Made by a program: the position numbers and the translations under genes. Of a DNA stretch of 64,000 nucleotides, positions 9,141 through 17,938 are shown piece by piece; position 1 is the first letter of the stretch; each line of letters starts with the position of its first letter. Source of the DNA: Candidatus Kurthia intestinigallinarum (GTDB lineage Bacteria; Bacillota; Bacilli; Bacillales_A; Planococcaceae); contig NZ_JTFC01000026.1 of the NCBI RefSeq assembly GCF_003991225.1, positions 124,001-188,000 of the forward strand, given 5' to 3'. The notes under the pieces are model-generated. The model saw only the letters and a program-made list of their open reading frames with translations. It had not been told where the DNA came from and made no database searches.

Positions 9141-9179
9141 AAAAAAGCACATTCACCGTCTTTCATACGCTGAATGTGC
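9141..9179 (-). terminator. Terminator of the 9216-9410 gene
   Basis: A 9-bp stem (gcacattca at 9147-9155 with tgaatgtgc at 9171-9179) followed by six T on the minus strand. Confidence 0.75.
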
Positions 9180-9215
9180 CTGAGTACTTTATATGTTCGA
9201 CGTCAACAAGACGCT

Positions 9216-9410
9216 TTATTTTTTCTTTTTAATTGTTTTCATACGGAATGTAAACAATGCCAAAATCAGAAAAAAGATCATTAATCCAAAATAAATTTTG
9301 TCATAGTTCGTTTGTTCAATTGCTGTAGTCGTCGCTGCTAATGCTGGATTACTTGCAAATACAATAAACAGCATAGCACTCGTAGCAAGTGCTAGTATAT
9401 ATTTTTCCAT
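9216..9410 (-). CDS. Small membrane protein, unknown function
   Basis: A 64-residue protein I do not recognise. There is a signal-peptide-like first segment ending near ALAA, a short extracytoplasmic stretch (about 25-37), a second transmembrane segment (FGLMIFFLILALFTF) and a basic tail KTIKKKK. I use the ATG at 9410, with GAGGAG ten bases upstream; a TTG six codons earlier overlaps that ribosome site. It has its own terminator, so it is probably monocistronic. Confidence 0.7.
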   Translation of the reverse strand: MEKYILALATSAMLFIVFASNPALAATTTAIEQTNYDKIYFGLMIFFLILALFTFRMKTIKKKK

Positions 9411-9504
9411 ATCATTTTTACTCCTCAAAACGACTCGTATATCGTTTTTTATTTAACACTGCTATTTATGATACGCATTTCAAATTCGCAAGTCAAGAAC
9501 ACAC

Positions 9505-12500
9505 CTAATCGATATGGAACTTCGTATGACTGTAGCCCTCACGTAATTTTTTCACTTCAAGGACTGCCGGTATCGCCTCTTTTAAGCCCGCAACATGTGA
9601 AATAACGCCAATCATACGACCGGATTTTTGTAACTCAACAAGCGTATCAATCGCCTTAGCTAGTGCCTCTTCATCTAATGTCCCAAAGCCTTCATCAATA
9701 AACATCGTATCAATTTCGACTTGGCCGCGGTAGCTTTGAATAATATCACTAATACCAAGTGCTAAGCAAAGCGCCGCATTGAATTTTTCGCCGCCCGACA
9801 TCGTTTTCACATCACGTGTTTGACCCGTGTAAGCATCGTAAATGTCTAAGCCAAGCCCACTTTGCTTGCCATGAGATTCTAAGCGCTCACTACGCTGTAA
9901 TAAAAATTGGCCATTTGATAAGGGCTGCAAGCGTTCATTCGCCGCTTCGATAATTTGCTCTAAATATTCGATTTGTAAATAACGTTCAAAAGAAATGCGC
10001 TGCTCATTATTGCCTCGCAGTAGGTCATACAGCGCAATAATATGTGTGGCACGTTGTTCAAGCGCCTCTATTTGCGCACGATTTTCATCGAGTTGCTGCA
10101 TAAGTGCCTGTGTATTTTTCACATAGCTTTTCGTTTGCTGCCAGTTCGTGAACAATTGTTCTCCTTGCTGACGTGCCTGCTGTAGCTGTGCCTCTATCGT
10201 CGCCATATCATGCGGCTCCTTGCCCTCTAAATGCTGGCGTTTTTCACACGCCTGTGTTGTTGCATACAGTTGCTGTGCAAATTGCTCAAGCTTCGTGCGC
10301 ATCGATGGCATTTGCGGAATAAAATGCTTCATCTCCGTATAGTGCTGCCCGTTGTCAAAATGTTCAAGAACACGCTCTTTAAAATGCTCCTGTGCTTCTT
10401 GAAGATTATGCACAGCTTCATCGATTTGCGTCGTTAAATGCACATGGTCATTTTTTGTTAGTTGCAGCGTTTGGGTCGCCTGTTCAAGCTGCTGACGTAC
10501 CGCTTCTACTCGCTGCTCAAGCTGTATTTTTTGATGTTCAACAGCCGTTAAATACTGTTGTAATTCCGCTTTCGTACCGTATTGCTCCGGCAGTTGCTGC
10601 TGTTGCTCTTCTAATAAGACGGTATTGGTCTGAAGTTGTTGCTCTGTTACAATCAACTGCTGCTGAAGCGTTTGCTGTTGCTGTTCAAATTGCTTTAATT
10701 GCTGCTCGAGCTGTTGGAGCGTGTGCTGTTGCTGTTCTGCTTTCGTTTGTGCCTGCATTAACTGTGCAACCTGTGCCTTTATGTGCTCATAACGTGTTGT
10801 TGTATACGTACGTGTTGTATCGATTGCCAGTGCATCACATGCTGCTGTGGCCTCATTTAGTTGTAGCTGTGCAGACTGCCATGCACTTTCCGCACGATAG
10901 TACATACGTTGCGTTGCTTCATACTGCACGCGTTGCTGTTCGAGTACTTGCTCATCTACAGCGTCACTCAGCTGTGCATGAGCGGGATGATCGGCTGAGC
11001 CACATACTGGACACGCTTCCCCTTCTACTAGTTGCTGTGCTAATGTATACGCTTGATTACGCAGTGATATTTGATGCATCGTTTCATAGGCGGTTTGTGC
11101 TTGCTGCTGTTCCTTTTTTGCTTCTTGTAGCGCTTTTGCAAGTGTTTGAAGCTGTGTTTTTCGCTGCGTGAATTGTGTATAGGCGTTGACCTTTTTTTCC
11201 TCATCAAACAGCTGTTGTTGTAACATCGGCAAGGCATGAACGGCTTCCATCGCCTGTGTATACTGTGCTTTTTGCGTTTCAAATGTTGCCATGACCTGTT
11301 GCTGCTCATGATGGTTTTTTTGCACTTGTTGTTGGTGTCTTTGAAGCTGTTGTTGTAACGTTTGTTGACGTGCCTTTGAATCATCGACACGTTCATACAT
11401 TGCGATAAGTGGCTGCCATGTTCGTAGCTGTTGCTCGAGTACCGGTAGTTGTTTTTTATCCTCGGTTACCTGTTGCCATTGCAGCGATATTTCTTCCTGC
11501 TTCTTGATTGCATCTACAAGCTTCTCTTGTAATGCTGGCAACCGATTTTCTAATTTCTTCTTATGCTGATTTAATGTATGGAACTGCTCATCATAGGGCG
11601 CAAGCTGCTGTGCCTTCTCCGCAAAGTCATATTGTTTTTGCATTGTGTCGATTGCGGGCTGTTGCTCGTTCAACTTCGTTAATTCTGTTTTTAGATTCTG
11701 ATACGTTGTTAACTCTTCGTTGAATTGACGAGCTTTTGCACGCATTTCCTGTAGGACATTTTGTTTATCCATGGCCTCTTCATATGCTTGTTGCTGCCCC
11801 GGTAATAGCGCTTCATAATGCTGCTGTTCTTCCGCTAATGCTTGCACTAAGCGCGCTGTTGTAAAATGTTCTTGTGCTAATAGCTGTTCAAGTGAGCTCG
11901 CTTCGCGCAGTGGCAACGCTTGGTGAATGGTACGTACTGTATGTTGCTGAAGTGCCTGCGCTTTATCTAATGCTTGCTGCGCATCATTGCGTTTGTCTTT
12001 TAAGCGATGCACCATATCGTCATATTTCATCGTTTTAAAGATTTTACGTAATATTTCTTCTTTATTTGCTGTTGTTGATGTTAAAAGCTTTTGGAATTCT
12101 CCTTGCGGCAGCATGACAATTTGTTTAAATTGCTCTTTCGTTAAGCCAAGCAGCTCACGAATTTTATCACTTACTTCCGTGGCCTTTTGCTGGTCAACGA
12201 GTGGCACATCGCCTTGATCCGTTACCTCATAAAGCTCAACTTTCCCAGGTGTTTCCGATTTATTGCCAGCTTTTTTATACGGTAGCTGACGATAAACGCG
12301 GTATGTATGGCCCTTCATCGCAAATAATAGCTCAACAGAAGTCGCTACTTTATCGTCAGCAAAATGACTACGTAAGCCTTTCACTTCACTGCGGTCCTCA
12401 CCACTAGCTGCACCGTAAAGCGCATAAAAAATGCCATCAAAAATGGTCGTCTTCCCAGCACCTGTCGTCCCAGAAATAACGAATAATTTACGGTCACCTA

Positions 12501-12573
12501 GCGCACGAAAATCAATCGTTTCACAGTCCTTATACGGACCAAAAGCGGTCATTTTTAGTTCTAACGGTTGCAT
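9505..12573 (-). CDS. sbcC: Exonuclease SbcCD subunit C
   Basis: SbcC is the SMC/Rad50-like ATPase partner of the SbcD nuclease and helps open hairpins and process DNA ends. Walker A GTTGAGKTT is at 35-43. The zinc-hook CPVC (Cys521, Cys524) lies midway between two long coiled coils. The ABC signature MSGGEKF is near 930 and Walker B MFIDEGFGTLDEE near 965. Length 1022 is normal. The coiled coils are very glutamine-rich (runs of QQQ between about 400-480 and 620-700), which creates long open frames on the other strand. Its start overlaps the end of sbcD by 13 bases. Confidence 0.96.
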   Translation of the reverse strand: MQPLELKMTAFGPYKDCETIDFRALGDRKLFVISGTTGAGKTTIFDGIFYALYGAASGEDRSEVKGLRSHFADDKVATSVELLFAMKGHTYRVYRQLPYKKAGNKSETPGKVELYEVTDQGDVPLVDQQKATEVSDKIRELLGLTKEQFKQIVMLPQGEFQKLLTSTTANKEEILRKIFKTMKYDDMVHRLKDKRNDAQQALDKAQALQQHTVRTIHQALPLREASSLEQLLAQEHFTTARLVQALAEEQQHYEALLPGQQQAYEEAMDKQNVLQEMRAKARQFNEELTTYQNLKTELTKLNEQQPAIDTMQKQYDFAEKAQQLAPYDEQFHTLNQHKKKLENRLPALQEKLVDAIKKQEEISLQWQQVTEDKKQLPVLEQQLRTWQPLIAMYERVDDSKARQQTLQQQLQRHQQQVQKNHHEQQQVMATFETQKAQYTQAMEAVHALPMLQQQLFDEEKKVNAYTQFTQRKTQLQTLAKALQEAKKEQQQAQTAYETMHQISLRNQAYTLAQQLVEGEACPVCGSADHPAHAQLSDAVDEQVLEQQRVQYEATQRMYYRAESAWQSAQLQLNEATAACDALAIDTTRTYTTTRYEHIKAQVAQLMQAQTKAEQQQHTLQQLEQQLKQFEQQQQTLQQQLIVTEQQLQTNTVLLEEQQQQLPEQYGTKAELQQYLTAVEHQKIQLEQRVEAVRQQLEQATQTLQLTKNDHVHLTTQIDEAVHNLQEAQEHFKERVLEHFDNGQHYTEMKHFIPQMPSMRTKLEQFAQQLYATTQACEKRQHLEGKEPHDMATIEAQLQQARQQGEQLFTNWQQTKSYVKNTQALMQQLDENRAQIEALEQRATHIIALYDLLRGNNEQRISFERYLQIEYLEQIIEAANERLQPLSNGQFLLQRSERLESHGKQSGLGLDIYDAYTGQTRDVKTMSGGEKFNAALCLALGISDIIQSYRGQVEIDTMFIDEGFGTLDEEALAKAIDTLVELQKSGRMIGVISHVAGLKEAIPAVLEVKKLREGYSHTKFHID

Positions 12574-13727
12574 TCGTAATTGCCCCCTTCACGTTCATTT
12601 TGTAGTTGCTCGGCTAAGAGCTCATTAAATAATGATAACGTATCATCCGGTATATCCCCCGGGAGCATTTCGGCATAAAATGCTTTAAACAAAGCGACAT
12701 CATCCATTTGACGGCGTGATGTCGTCTGCTGCTTGTCGTTTACATGAACGATTGTTTGACGCTCGACATGCATCGCATTTTTATAAATGCCACGAATTTT
12801 TTCCATCGGTGATAAAATCGGTTGCTCATCTAATAGCGTCACGAAAACATAATCATCGCTCGGCTCGCTCGCTAAAATATCGGCCATATACGCTTTAATG
12901 CGGCGCATATCACGTAGGGGCTGTAGCTCTTTTTTCGTAATCGTTGCTTGCTCTGTTGACAGCTCTACGACTAAATAGCCTTTTTTATGATGTTCCTCAG
13001 AAATCGAGTACTTCAGCGGTGACCCCGCATAGCGAATCGTTTCCTTGCCAACGAAATGGGCGCCATGTAAATGACCAAATGCTGCATAATCAAAGGCGTC
13101 AAAAAGCGCGGCATCAATGCACTCAGAGCCACCAATTGCTAATGGACGTTCGCCTTCACTATCCTTCTCTTCCTCTACACCACCCTTTGTTACAAAGGCA
13201 TGGCCAACAAAAACATGGCGTGCATCTGCCTTCATTTTTGGGGTAATCGATGCCATAATCGCCTCCATCGCCTGCTGGTGTGTGCGAATGCTATCGTCAT
13301 TCAGGACATAACGTACTTCGGATGGGTCCATAAACGGAATTAACCAGAAATACACTTCGCCTTCGTCATCTTGCAAGCACACTGGCTCACTGTCTGGGGT
13401 CCACTTCCCGACCATGTATAAGCCACTTTGTGTCATTAGTGACGTCGCAAAATCAATGCGACTCGCACTATCATGATTCCCTGCAATCGCAAGTACTGGA
13501 ATACCGCGCTCGACGACGATTTTTTGTAGCGTATCATCTAAGAGTTGAATGGCCTCTGTTGGTGGAATAGAGCGGTCGTATAAATCGCCCGCGATAATAA
13601 TGGCATCTGGCTTTTCTATATCCACATGCTCGATAAATTGATTTAAAATATGACGCTGATCTGCCGTCATATAGACCGATTGCACAAGTTTTCCTAAATG
13701 CCAATCGGCGGTATGTAAAATTTTCAT
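12561..13727 (-). CDS. sbcD: Exonuclease SbcCD subunit D
   Basis: SbcD is the Mre11-like metallophosphoesterase of the SbcCD complex. The metal-binding motifs are in order: DWH after HTA (Asp8, His10), GDLYDRS, GNHDS, then a GHxH-like motif (FGHLHGAHF). Length 388 is typical. It is transcribed just ahead of sbcC with overlapping ends, the standard operon order. A terminator from the upstream symporter gene separates it from that transcript, so a promoter should lie in 13728-13773. Confidence 0.96.
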   Translation of the reverse strand: MKILHTADWHLGKLVQSVYMTADQRHILNQFIEHVDIEKPDAIIIAGDLYDRSIPPTEAIQLLDDTLQKIVVERGIPVLAIAGNHDSASRIDFATSLMTQSGLYMVGKWTPDSEPVCLQDDEGEVYFWLIPFMDPSEVRYVLNDDSIRTHQQAMEAIMASITPKMKADARHVFVGHAFVTKGGVEEEKDSEGERPLAIGGSECIDAALFDAFDYAAFGHLHGAHFVGKETIRYAGSPLKYSISEEHHKKGYLVVELSTEQATITKKELQPLRDMRRIKAYMADILASEPSDDYVFVTLLDEQPILSPMEKIRGIYKNAMHVERQTIVHVNDKQQTTSRRQMDDVALFKAFYAEMLPGDIPDDTLSLFNELLAEQLQNEREGGNYECNR

Positions 13728-13773
13728 GCGTCCATCCTCCTCGAATGTTTGTTCTGATTCATATTATAGCAAC

Positions 13774-13809
13774 AAAAAAAAGATAGCACCATGAACGGCA
13801 CTATCTTTT
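13774..13809 (-). terminator. Terminator of the SNF symporter gene
   Basis: A 9-bp stem (aaaagatag at 13778-13786 with ctatctttt at 13801-13809) with a T-run on the minus strand. Confidence 0.75.
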
Positions 13810-13813
13810 CGAA

Positions 13814-15151
13814 TTATTGATTAGCGGTATACATTAGCACGATGGCGATAATGACCGGCACAATGAAGGTCATTAAAAAGCGCCATACGCGGTAATAACC
13901 TGTTGAAATACGGCTACCGCTGAAAAATTCTTGCTCGACTAAGTTTTTATCCACTTTATGGACGATGAAAATCGCAATTAATAAATTGCCAAGTGGTAGC
14001 ATAACATTACTCACTAAATAATCGGTTGCATCAAATACCGTTTTACCGAAAATTGTCACATCGCTTAATGTAGACGTTGATAATGCGGCCGGAATCGCAG
14101 CGACTAACACAATAACACCTAGTAAAATCGTAATCATGCGGCGTGCATTTGGGAATTTTGCCTCAAATGCAGCAACGATAATTTCGTATAAGCTAAATGA
14201 TGATGTCAACGTTGCAAATAAGAACAGCAAGAGAAAGATTGCAAAGAACACTTCACCAAATGGTAAGTGACCAAAAACAGTTGCGAGGACGACGAATAAT
14301 AACCCCGGTCCTCCTGTTGGTTCAAGTCCTGTTGCGAAAACGGCTGGGAAGATGGCAAGACCTGCTAATAATGAGACAAAGATGTTCATTAAAACGACAG
14401 AACCTGCTGAATATGGTAAACTTTCATCCTTTTTCAAGTAGGAGCTATACGTCACCATACAAGAGAAGCCGACTGCGAGCGCAAAGAACGATTGCCCAAG
14501 CGCATACAACACACCTTCACCGGTAATTTTTGAAAAGTCGGGTTGCAGGAAGAATTGTACCCCTTCCATCGCCCCGTCTAATGTTAATGAGCGAATAACT
14601 AAAATGATAAAGAATAAAAATAATAATGGCATCATAAATTTATTTGATTTTTCAATACCATTTTGCACGCCTAATGCGACCACAATGACATTTAATAATG
14701 TAAATAATGCGACACCTAAAATTGTAATACTAGGACTTCCGACCGTTTGATTAAACATGTCACCTGCTGAAACACCTGGTACGATGGCTTTGCCAGCTAA
14801 TGCCTTCACAGTGTAAATTAAAATCCATCCACCTACTACACTATAAAACGATAATAATAGGAAACAGCCGATAACGCCGAATTTCCCAATCCATGTCCAT
14901 AATGATTTTGGGGCTAATTTTTTATACGCAGAAATTGCTTCTTTTTGCGTGCTGCGTCCAATAATAAATTCTGAAATTAGCATCGGTAAGCCAATTAGTA
15001 ATGTGAACAGCACAAATAATAAGAAAAATGCGCCACCACCATTTTCACCGGTCACATATGGTAGCTTCCAAATCGCTCCGAGACCAATCGCGGCACCTGC
15101 TGATGCCAGAATAAAGCCAAGTTTTGTTGACCATTGACCTTTTTGTTGCAT
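13814..15151 (-). CDS. Sodium-dependent amino acid symporter, SNF family
   Basis: A 445-residue neurotransmitter:sodium symporter of the LeuT/MhsT type. The first transmembrane segment carries GAAIGLGAIWKLPY, the unwound segment that binds sodium and substrate. About eleven hydrophobic segments follow, the short bacterial MhsT-like topology rather than twelve. It should import a hydrophobic or small amino acid with sodium; which one cannot be read here. The ATG has GGAGGAG upstream. Directly ahead is a structured leader (15155-15245) that may control it. Confidence 0.92.
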   Translation of the reverse strand: MQQKGQWSTKLGFILASAGAAIGLGAIWKLPYVTGENGGGAFFLLFVLFTLLIGLPMLISEFIIGRSTQKEAISAYKKLAPKSLWTWIGKFGVIGCFLLLSFYSVVGGWILIYTVKALAGKAIVPGVSAGDMFNQTVGSPSITILGVALFTLLNVIVVALGVQNGIEKSNKFMMPLLFLFFIILVIRSLTLDGAMEGVQFFLQPDFSKITGEGVLYALGQSFFALAVGFSCMVTYSSYLKKDESLPYSAGSVVLMNIFVSLLAGLAIFPAVFATGLEPTGGPGLLFVVLATVFGHLPFGEVFFAIFLLLFLFATLTSSFSLYEIIVAAFEAKFPNARRMITILLGVIVLVAAIPAALSTSTLSDVTIFGKTVFDATDYLVSNVMLPLGNLLIAIFIVHKVDKNLVEQEFFSGSRISTGYYRVWRFLMTFIVPVIIAIVLMYTANQ

Positions 15152-15154
15152 AAA

Positions 15155-15245
15155 AACTCCTCCAAACTCTGCTCTAGCCGGAATAATCCGGGTTCACCTT
15201 ACTCTAGCAGGCTCTCCCACTAGCCAGATGAACAATCCTATTCTA
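15155..15245 (-). promoter_or_regulatory. Structured 5' leader of the symporter gene, class unknown
   Basis: The roughly 90 bases before the symporter start are much more GC-rich than nearby spacers. On the minus strand a CCGGA-ttat-TCCGG hairpin is enclosed by CTGCT/AGCAG, preceded by GGGAGAG and followed by the ribosome site. The segment looks like a cis-acting RNA. I compared it mentally with glycine, SAM, TPP, lysine, purine, guanidine, fluoride and ZTP aptamers and it fits none of them. It may also be a protein-binding leader. Confidence 0.4.
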
Positions 15246-15282
15246 ACATTAAGGACACTAAAAAACAGGGATTTTAAGAATT

Positions 15283-15696
15283 TTAACGTACCGGGAATGT
15301 CATTAGGCTTGTGACCACATCGCCAACGAGCTTGCCCTCCTGTGTAATTTCGACTTCGCCGTAAAGCATCGTGCGCCCACGACGTTTTAAACGAGCCGTA
15401 AAAATAGCGGTACCTAAATGAATCGGACGATGGAAGGTCGTCACTAAATTCACACTCGTAAACGTATAACCTTCTTCCATTACAAGCGCTCCCGCATAGC
15501 CAATTGCGACATCCGCAACCGCAGCCGTAAATCCTCCAAGCGCAATACCTGCTCGGTTTAAATGTTGTTCCTCAATCGTCCATTCACAGACGACTTCATT
15601 CGTTGCCATATCCCCACCAATCACCTTTACCCCCAGTAAACGCTCGCTTTCTGGAATATCAATCTTCCCATCTATTACATCTTGAATTGTCGCCAT
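15283..15696 (-). CDS. PaaI-family hotdog thioesterase
   Basis: A 137-residue hotdog-fold protein of the PaaI/YdiI type, expected to hydrolyse acyl-CoA thioesters in the cytosol. The core helix segment is LNRAGIALGGFTAAVADVAIGYA, beginning near residue 47. It is followed by the strand VNLVTTFHRPIHLGTAIFTA, with an Arg-Pro loop usual in the family. Start is the ATG at 15696 with AGGAGG seven bases upstream. It is transcribed just ahead of the symporter leader. The substrate is unknown. Confidence 0.85.
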   Translation of the reverse strand: MATIQDVIDGKIDIPESERLLGVKVIGGDMATNEVVCEWTIEEQHLNRAGIALGGFTAAVADVAIGYAGALVMEEGYTFTSVNLVTTFHRPIHLGTAIFTARLKRRGRTMLYGEVEITQEGKLVGDVVTSLMTFPVR

Positions 15697-15788
15697 CAAA
15701 AATCCTCCTTTTTACTCTTTTAACATCATTATATGCTCGAAAAGACGTATTTGCACGCAAAATGAATAATCATTCATAGTTTTCATAT

Positions 15789-15818
15789 AAAAAAACACGC
15801 TCCAATTGGAACGTGTTT
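15789..15818 (-). terminator. Terminator of the esterase gene
   Basis: A 7-bp stem (aaacacg at 15793-15799 with cgtgttt at 15812-15818), extended by an inner TCCAATTGGA palindrome, followed by T on the minus strand. Confidence 0.75.
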
Positions 15819-15829
15819 CATCGTTATTA

Positions 15830-16606
15830 TTATAGTGCTGCTACTTGTTTTTGTGCTACAGGTACGCTCCAGTCCAATGTATCAAGGAATTCAACCGTAT
15901 CTTGGAATACTTTTTCGCGCTCTTTTCCTAGTGTAATAATGTGACCTGAATTTTGGTACCAGATTAATTCTTTGTCATCTGTTTCAACGGTATCGTAAAT
16001 AAATGGTGCACTTTGTTGGTATAAGTCATCATCTAATTTACCTTGTAATACAAGTGTTGGTGTATGAATATCTTCAATTTCATCACTTGTATGAGCAATC
16101 ATTTTTTGTACTTCCGTTAAGGCATGACGATCCATCATTTCTAAATCATCTAATTCCATTTGAACTTGGGCTTCTGGTTTACCTTCTAAGCGTTTGTAAA
16201 CTTCCGCATATTTATAAAGACGTTCAAATAGTCCTTCTTTTGAACGACGTTTGATAGGAGCACACATTGCGACAACACCCTTTACCGGGAATTCTGCTCC
16301 GACTTTCAATGTAAATACGCCACCAAGAGAAATTCCTGCTACAGCAATTTCATCATAGCCTAAGTCTTTAAGGTGCATGTAACCGCGTGTTACATCTTCC
16401 CACCAATACTTAGCGCCATAGTTTAAAATTTCCTCTGGATCGACACCGTGACCACGATACATTGGTGCATGGCATGTATAGCCGCGTTTATTTAAAAATT
16501 GGCCAAGTTTTTTCACGTCTTTTGTACTTCCAGTAAAGCCATGTAATAATAGTACGGCGCGTTTGCCACCTTCTAATGTAAATGGTTGAGGTGCTAGTAG
16601 TTTCAT
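15830..16606 (-). CDS. Alpha/beta-hydrolase carboxylesterase (Est30/YvaK-like)
   Basis: A 258-residue alpha/beta hydrolase close to the Est30/YvaK carboxylesterases of Bacillus and Geobacillus. The oxyanion segment LLHGFTGS comes first. The nucleophile elbow is GISLGG with Ser at about 93. The acid lies in LQGKLDDDLY and the catalytic His in SGHIITLGKERE. It lacks a signal peptide, so it acts in the cytosol on short-chain esters or lactone-like substrates. It has its own terminator. In many Bacillus genomes this gene stands near secG and rnr; here it does not. Confidence 0.9.
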   Translation of the reverse strand: MKLLAPQPFTLEGGKRAVLLLHGFTGSTKDVKKLGQFLNKRGYTCHAPMYRGHGVDPEEILNYGAKYWWEDVTRGYMHLKDLGYDEIAVAGISLGGVFTLKVGAEFPVKGVVAMCAPIKRRSKEGLFERLYKYAEVYKRLEGKPEAQVQMELDDLEMMDRHALTEVQKMIAHTSDEIEDIHTPTLVLQGKLDDDLYQQSAPFIYDTVETDDKELIWYQNSGHIITLGKEREKVFQDTVEFLDTLDWSVPVAQKQVAAL

Positions 16607-17028
16607 GTAAAACGTCTCCTTTATATTAATCCATTTAATATGTCAATTGTTTATAGTTATAAATAAGTTTTTTTATGAATAAGTTGCACAAATTTTGTAC
16701 ACAACTTGAAGCTACATACACTCTAACACCTTTCTTCAATAATGTACACTATATAAACCTTAAATTACTTATGCGTTTTTGTAATGATTATGATACCTTC
16801 AAGCATAAGCAAAATCCCGTCATATCAAGGGTTCGTGAAGTTCTTCACAATCTTTCTCCGTTGTCTATATTTTCTGTAAATTTATCTATATCATTTTGAG
16901 ATGAAACCCTTCTAATATGTTAATTCGGCGTTTTTTTATCGCTAATTACGACGTATTTTCCTATTTACTACAAGACTTTTTGCGTTTTTATAGGAGGGAG
17001 TTTATGATTAGAGGAGGGGGCTTGTCGT
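16607..17028. other. Gene-free AT-rich divergent spacer
   Basis: About 420 bases between the esterase gene and the small protein at 17029. It is AT-rich with several short open frames but no ribosome site that fits any of them. It should hold the promoters for both neighbours; I found no box convincing enough to place. I see nothing else in it. Confidence 0.5.
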
Positions 17029-17226
17029 ATGCAAAAAGAAAAAAAACAACTATTATTCGCGATTGGTGGCATCGTTGCTACAGGTGCTATTACGGCCATT
17101 GCTTTATCCAAATCAGATAAATTATATGAAGCGCAATTTAAAAAACAGGCGGATGCAAACGTTCGTCATAATATCGATGAAATCCGCGCACGCTTAAACC
17201 AGCTTGAACAAGAATTTGATAATTAA
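17029..17226 (+). CDS. Small membrane-anchored protein, unknown
   Basis: A 64-residue protein (17029-17223 plus stop). Short basic N-terminus MQKEKKQ, one transmembrane segment (LLFAIGGIVATGAITAIAL) and a hydrophilic, coiled-coil-like tail with repeated Leu/Ile and Gln/Glu. The ATG has AGGAGGGGG about eight bases upstream. It ends in a strong bidirectional terminator. I do not recognise the family; it resembles other short single-pass Bacillales proteins with a cytoplasmic helix. Confidence 0.75.
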   Translation: MQKEKKQLLFAIGGIVATGAITAIALSKSDKLYEAQFKKQADANVRHNIDEIRARLNQLEQEFDN

Positions 17227-17236
17227 TCATTCATAG

Positions 17237-17274
17237 AAAAAGCCGAAATTGCAGGACGCAATTTCGGCTTTTTT
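17237..17274. terminator. Bidirectional terminator
   Basis: Stem aaaaagccgaaattgc (17237-17252) with gcaatttcggctttttt (17258-17274), T-runs on both strands, between convergent genes. Confidence 0.9.
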
Positions 17275-17276
17275 CC

Positions 17277-17927
17277 TTATACATATAAATAAATGCACAC
17301 ATACATCGCAAAACTCCCAAATAATACGAGCACATGCCATACCGTATGACTAAATAGTAATTTTGTTTCCTTGAAGAAATATACACCACTCATGAAAAAT
17401 GCCGCGCTCAGAAGAAGCCAAAACATCCCTGGCCAGCCGATATGATGAAAAATCGGAATAATGGCAAGCATCATTAACCACCCAAGTGCTACGTATAACT
17501 GGATAGAAATACGCTGAATCTTTTTATAATAAAATAATTTTAAGATAATCCCAGCCGTGCCTAACACACATACGATGCTAAAGATGACAATTCCTAGCGT
17601 GCCGCCAACTGCAATCAGCATCATCGGCGCATATGTTCCGATAATTAGCATATAGATAGCGGAGTGGTCGAGTTTACGATACAGTTCGCGCCATTTTGAA
17701 TACGATGCATGAAAAATGGTTGATGTAGCAAATGATAGCATCATTGATAGCATAAAAATACTATAGCTAATCCATTCTATTTTTGTATTCGCTTGTTTTA
17801 ATAAAAAATACGCCATCGGCAGCGTAATGATAAGTGCGACCGCGTGGGAATAAGCATTCCATAGTTTTTCAGCTACCTGCTGTTCACGGGTTTTCTTTTT
17901 GACTCGTTCTAAAAACGTCGTCACCAC
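17277..17927 (-). CDS. Hemolysin III / PAQR-family membrane protein
   Basis: A 216-residue, seven-segment membrane protein of the HlyIII/YqfA group, related to PAQR receptors. The family's metal-site residues are visible: Ser/His in FHASYSKW, Asp-His in LDHSAIYMLIIGTY, and the last-helix HTVWHVLV. Despite the name the physiological role in bacteria is not haemolysis as such; PAQR relatives are linked to membrane homeostasis. It is preceded by an anchored protein gene on the same strand 11 bases away, so both are probably one transcript. Confidence 0.9.
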   Translation of the reverse strand: MVTTFLERVKKKTREQQVAEKLWNAYSHAVALIITLPMAYFLLKQANTKIEWISYSIFMLSMMLSFATSTIFHASYSKWRELYRKLDHSAIYMLIIGTYAPMMLIAVGGTLGIVIFSIVCVLGTAGIILKLFYYKKIQRISIQLYVALGWLMMLAIIPIFHHIGWPGMFWLLLSAAFFMSGVYFFKETKLLFSHTVWHVLVLFGSFAMYVCIYLYV

Positions 17928-17938
17928 GTCCTTTGTTA

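Noticed and set aside
10392-11171. Long open frame (259 codons) on the plus strand opposite sbcC
   Set aside because: It is a by-product of the Gln-codon-rich coiled coil; there is no ribosome site and the protein has no family character.
15155-15245. Glycine riboswitch for the symporter
   Set aside because: GGGAGAG is suggestive, but the conserved GCCGAAGGAGCAA-type core and the paired aptamer are missing.
16675-16899. 74-codon frame in the spacer after the esterase
   Set aside because: No ribosome site, AT-driven composition, no similarity recognised.
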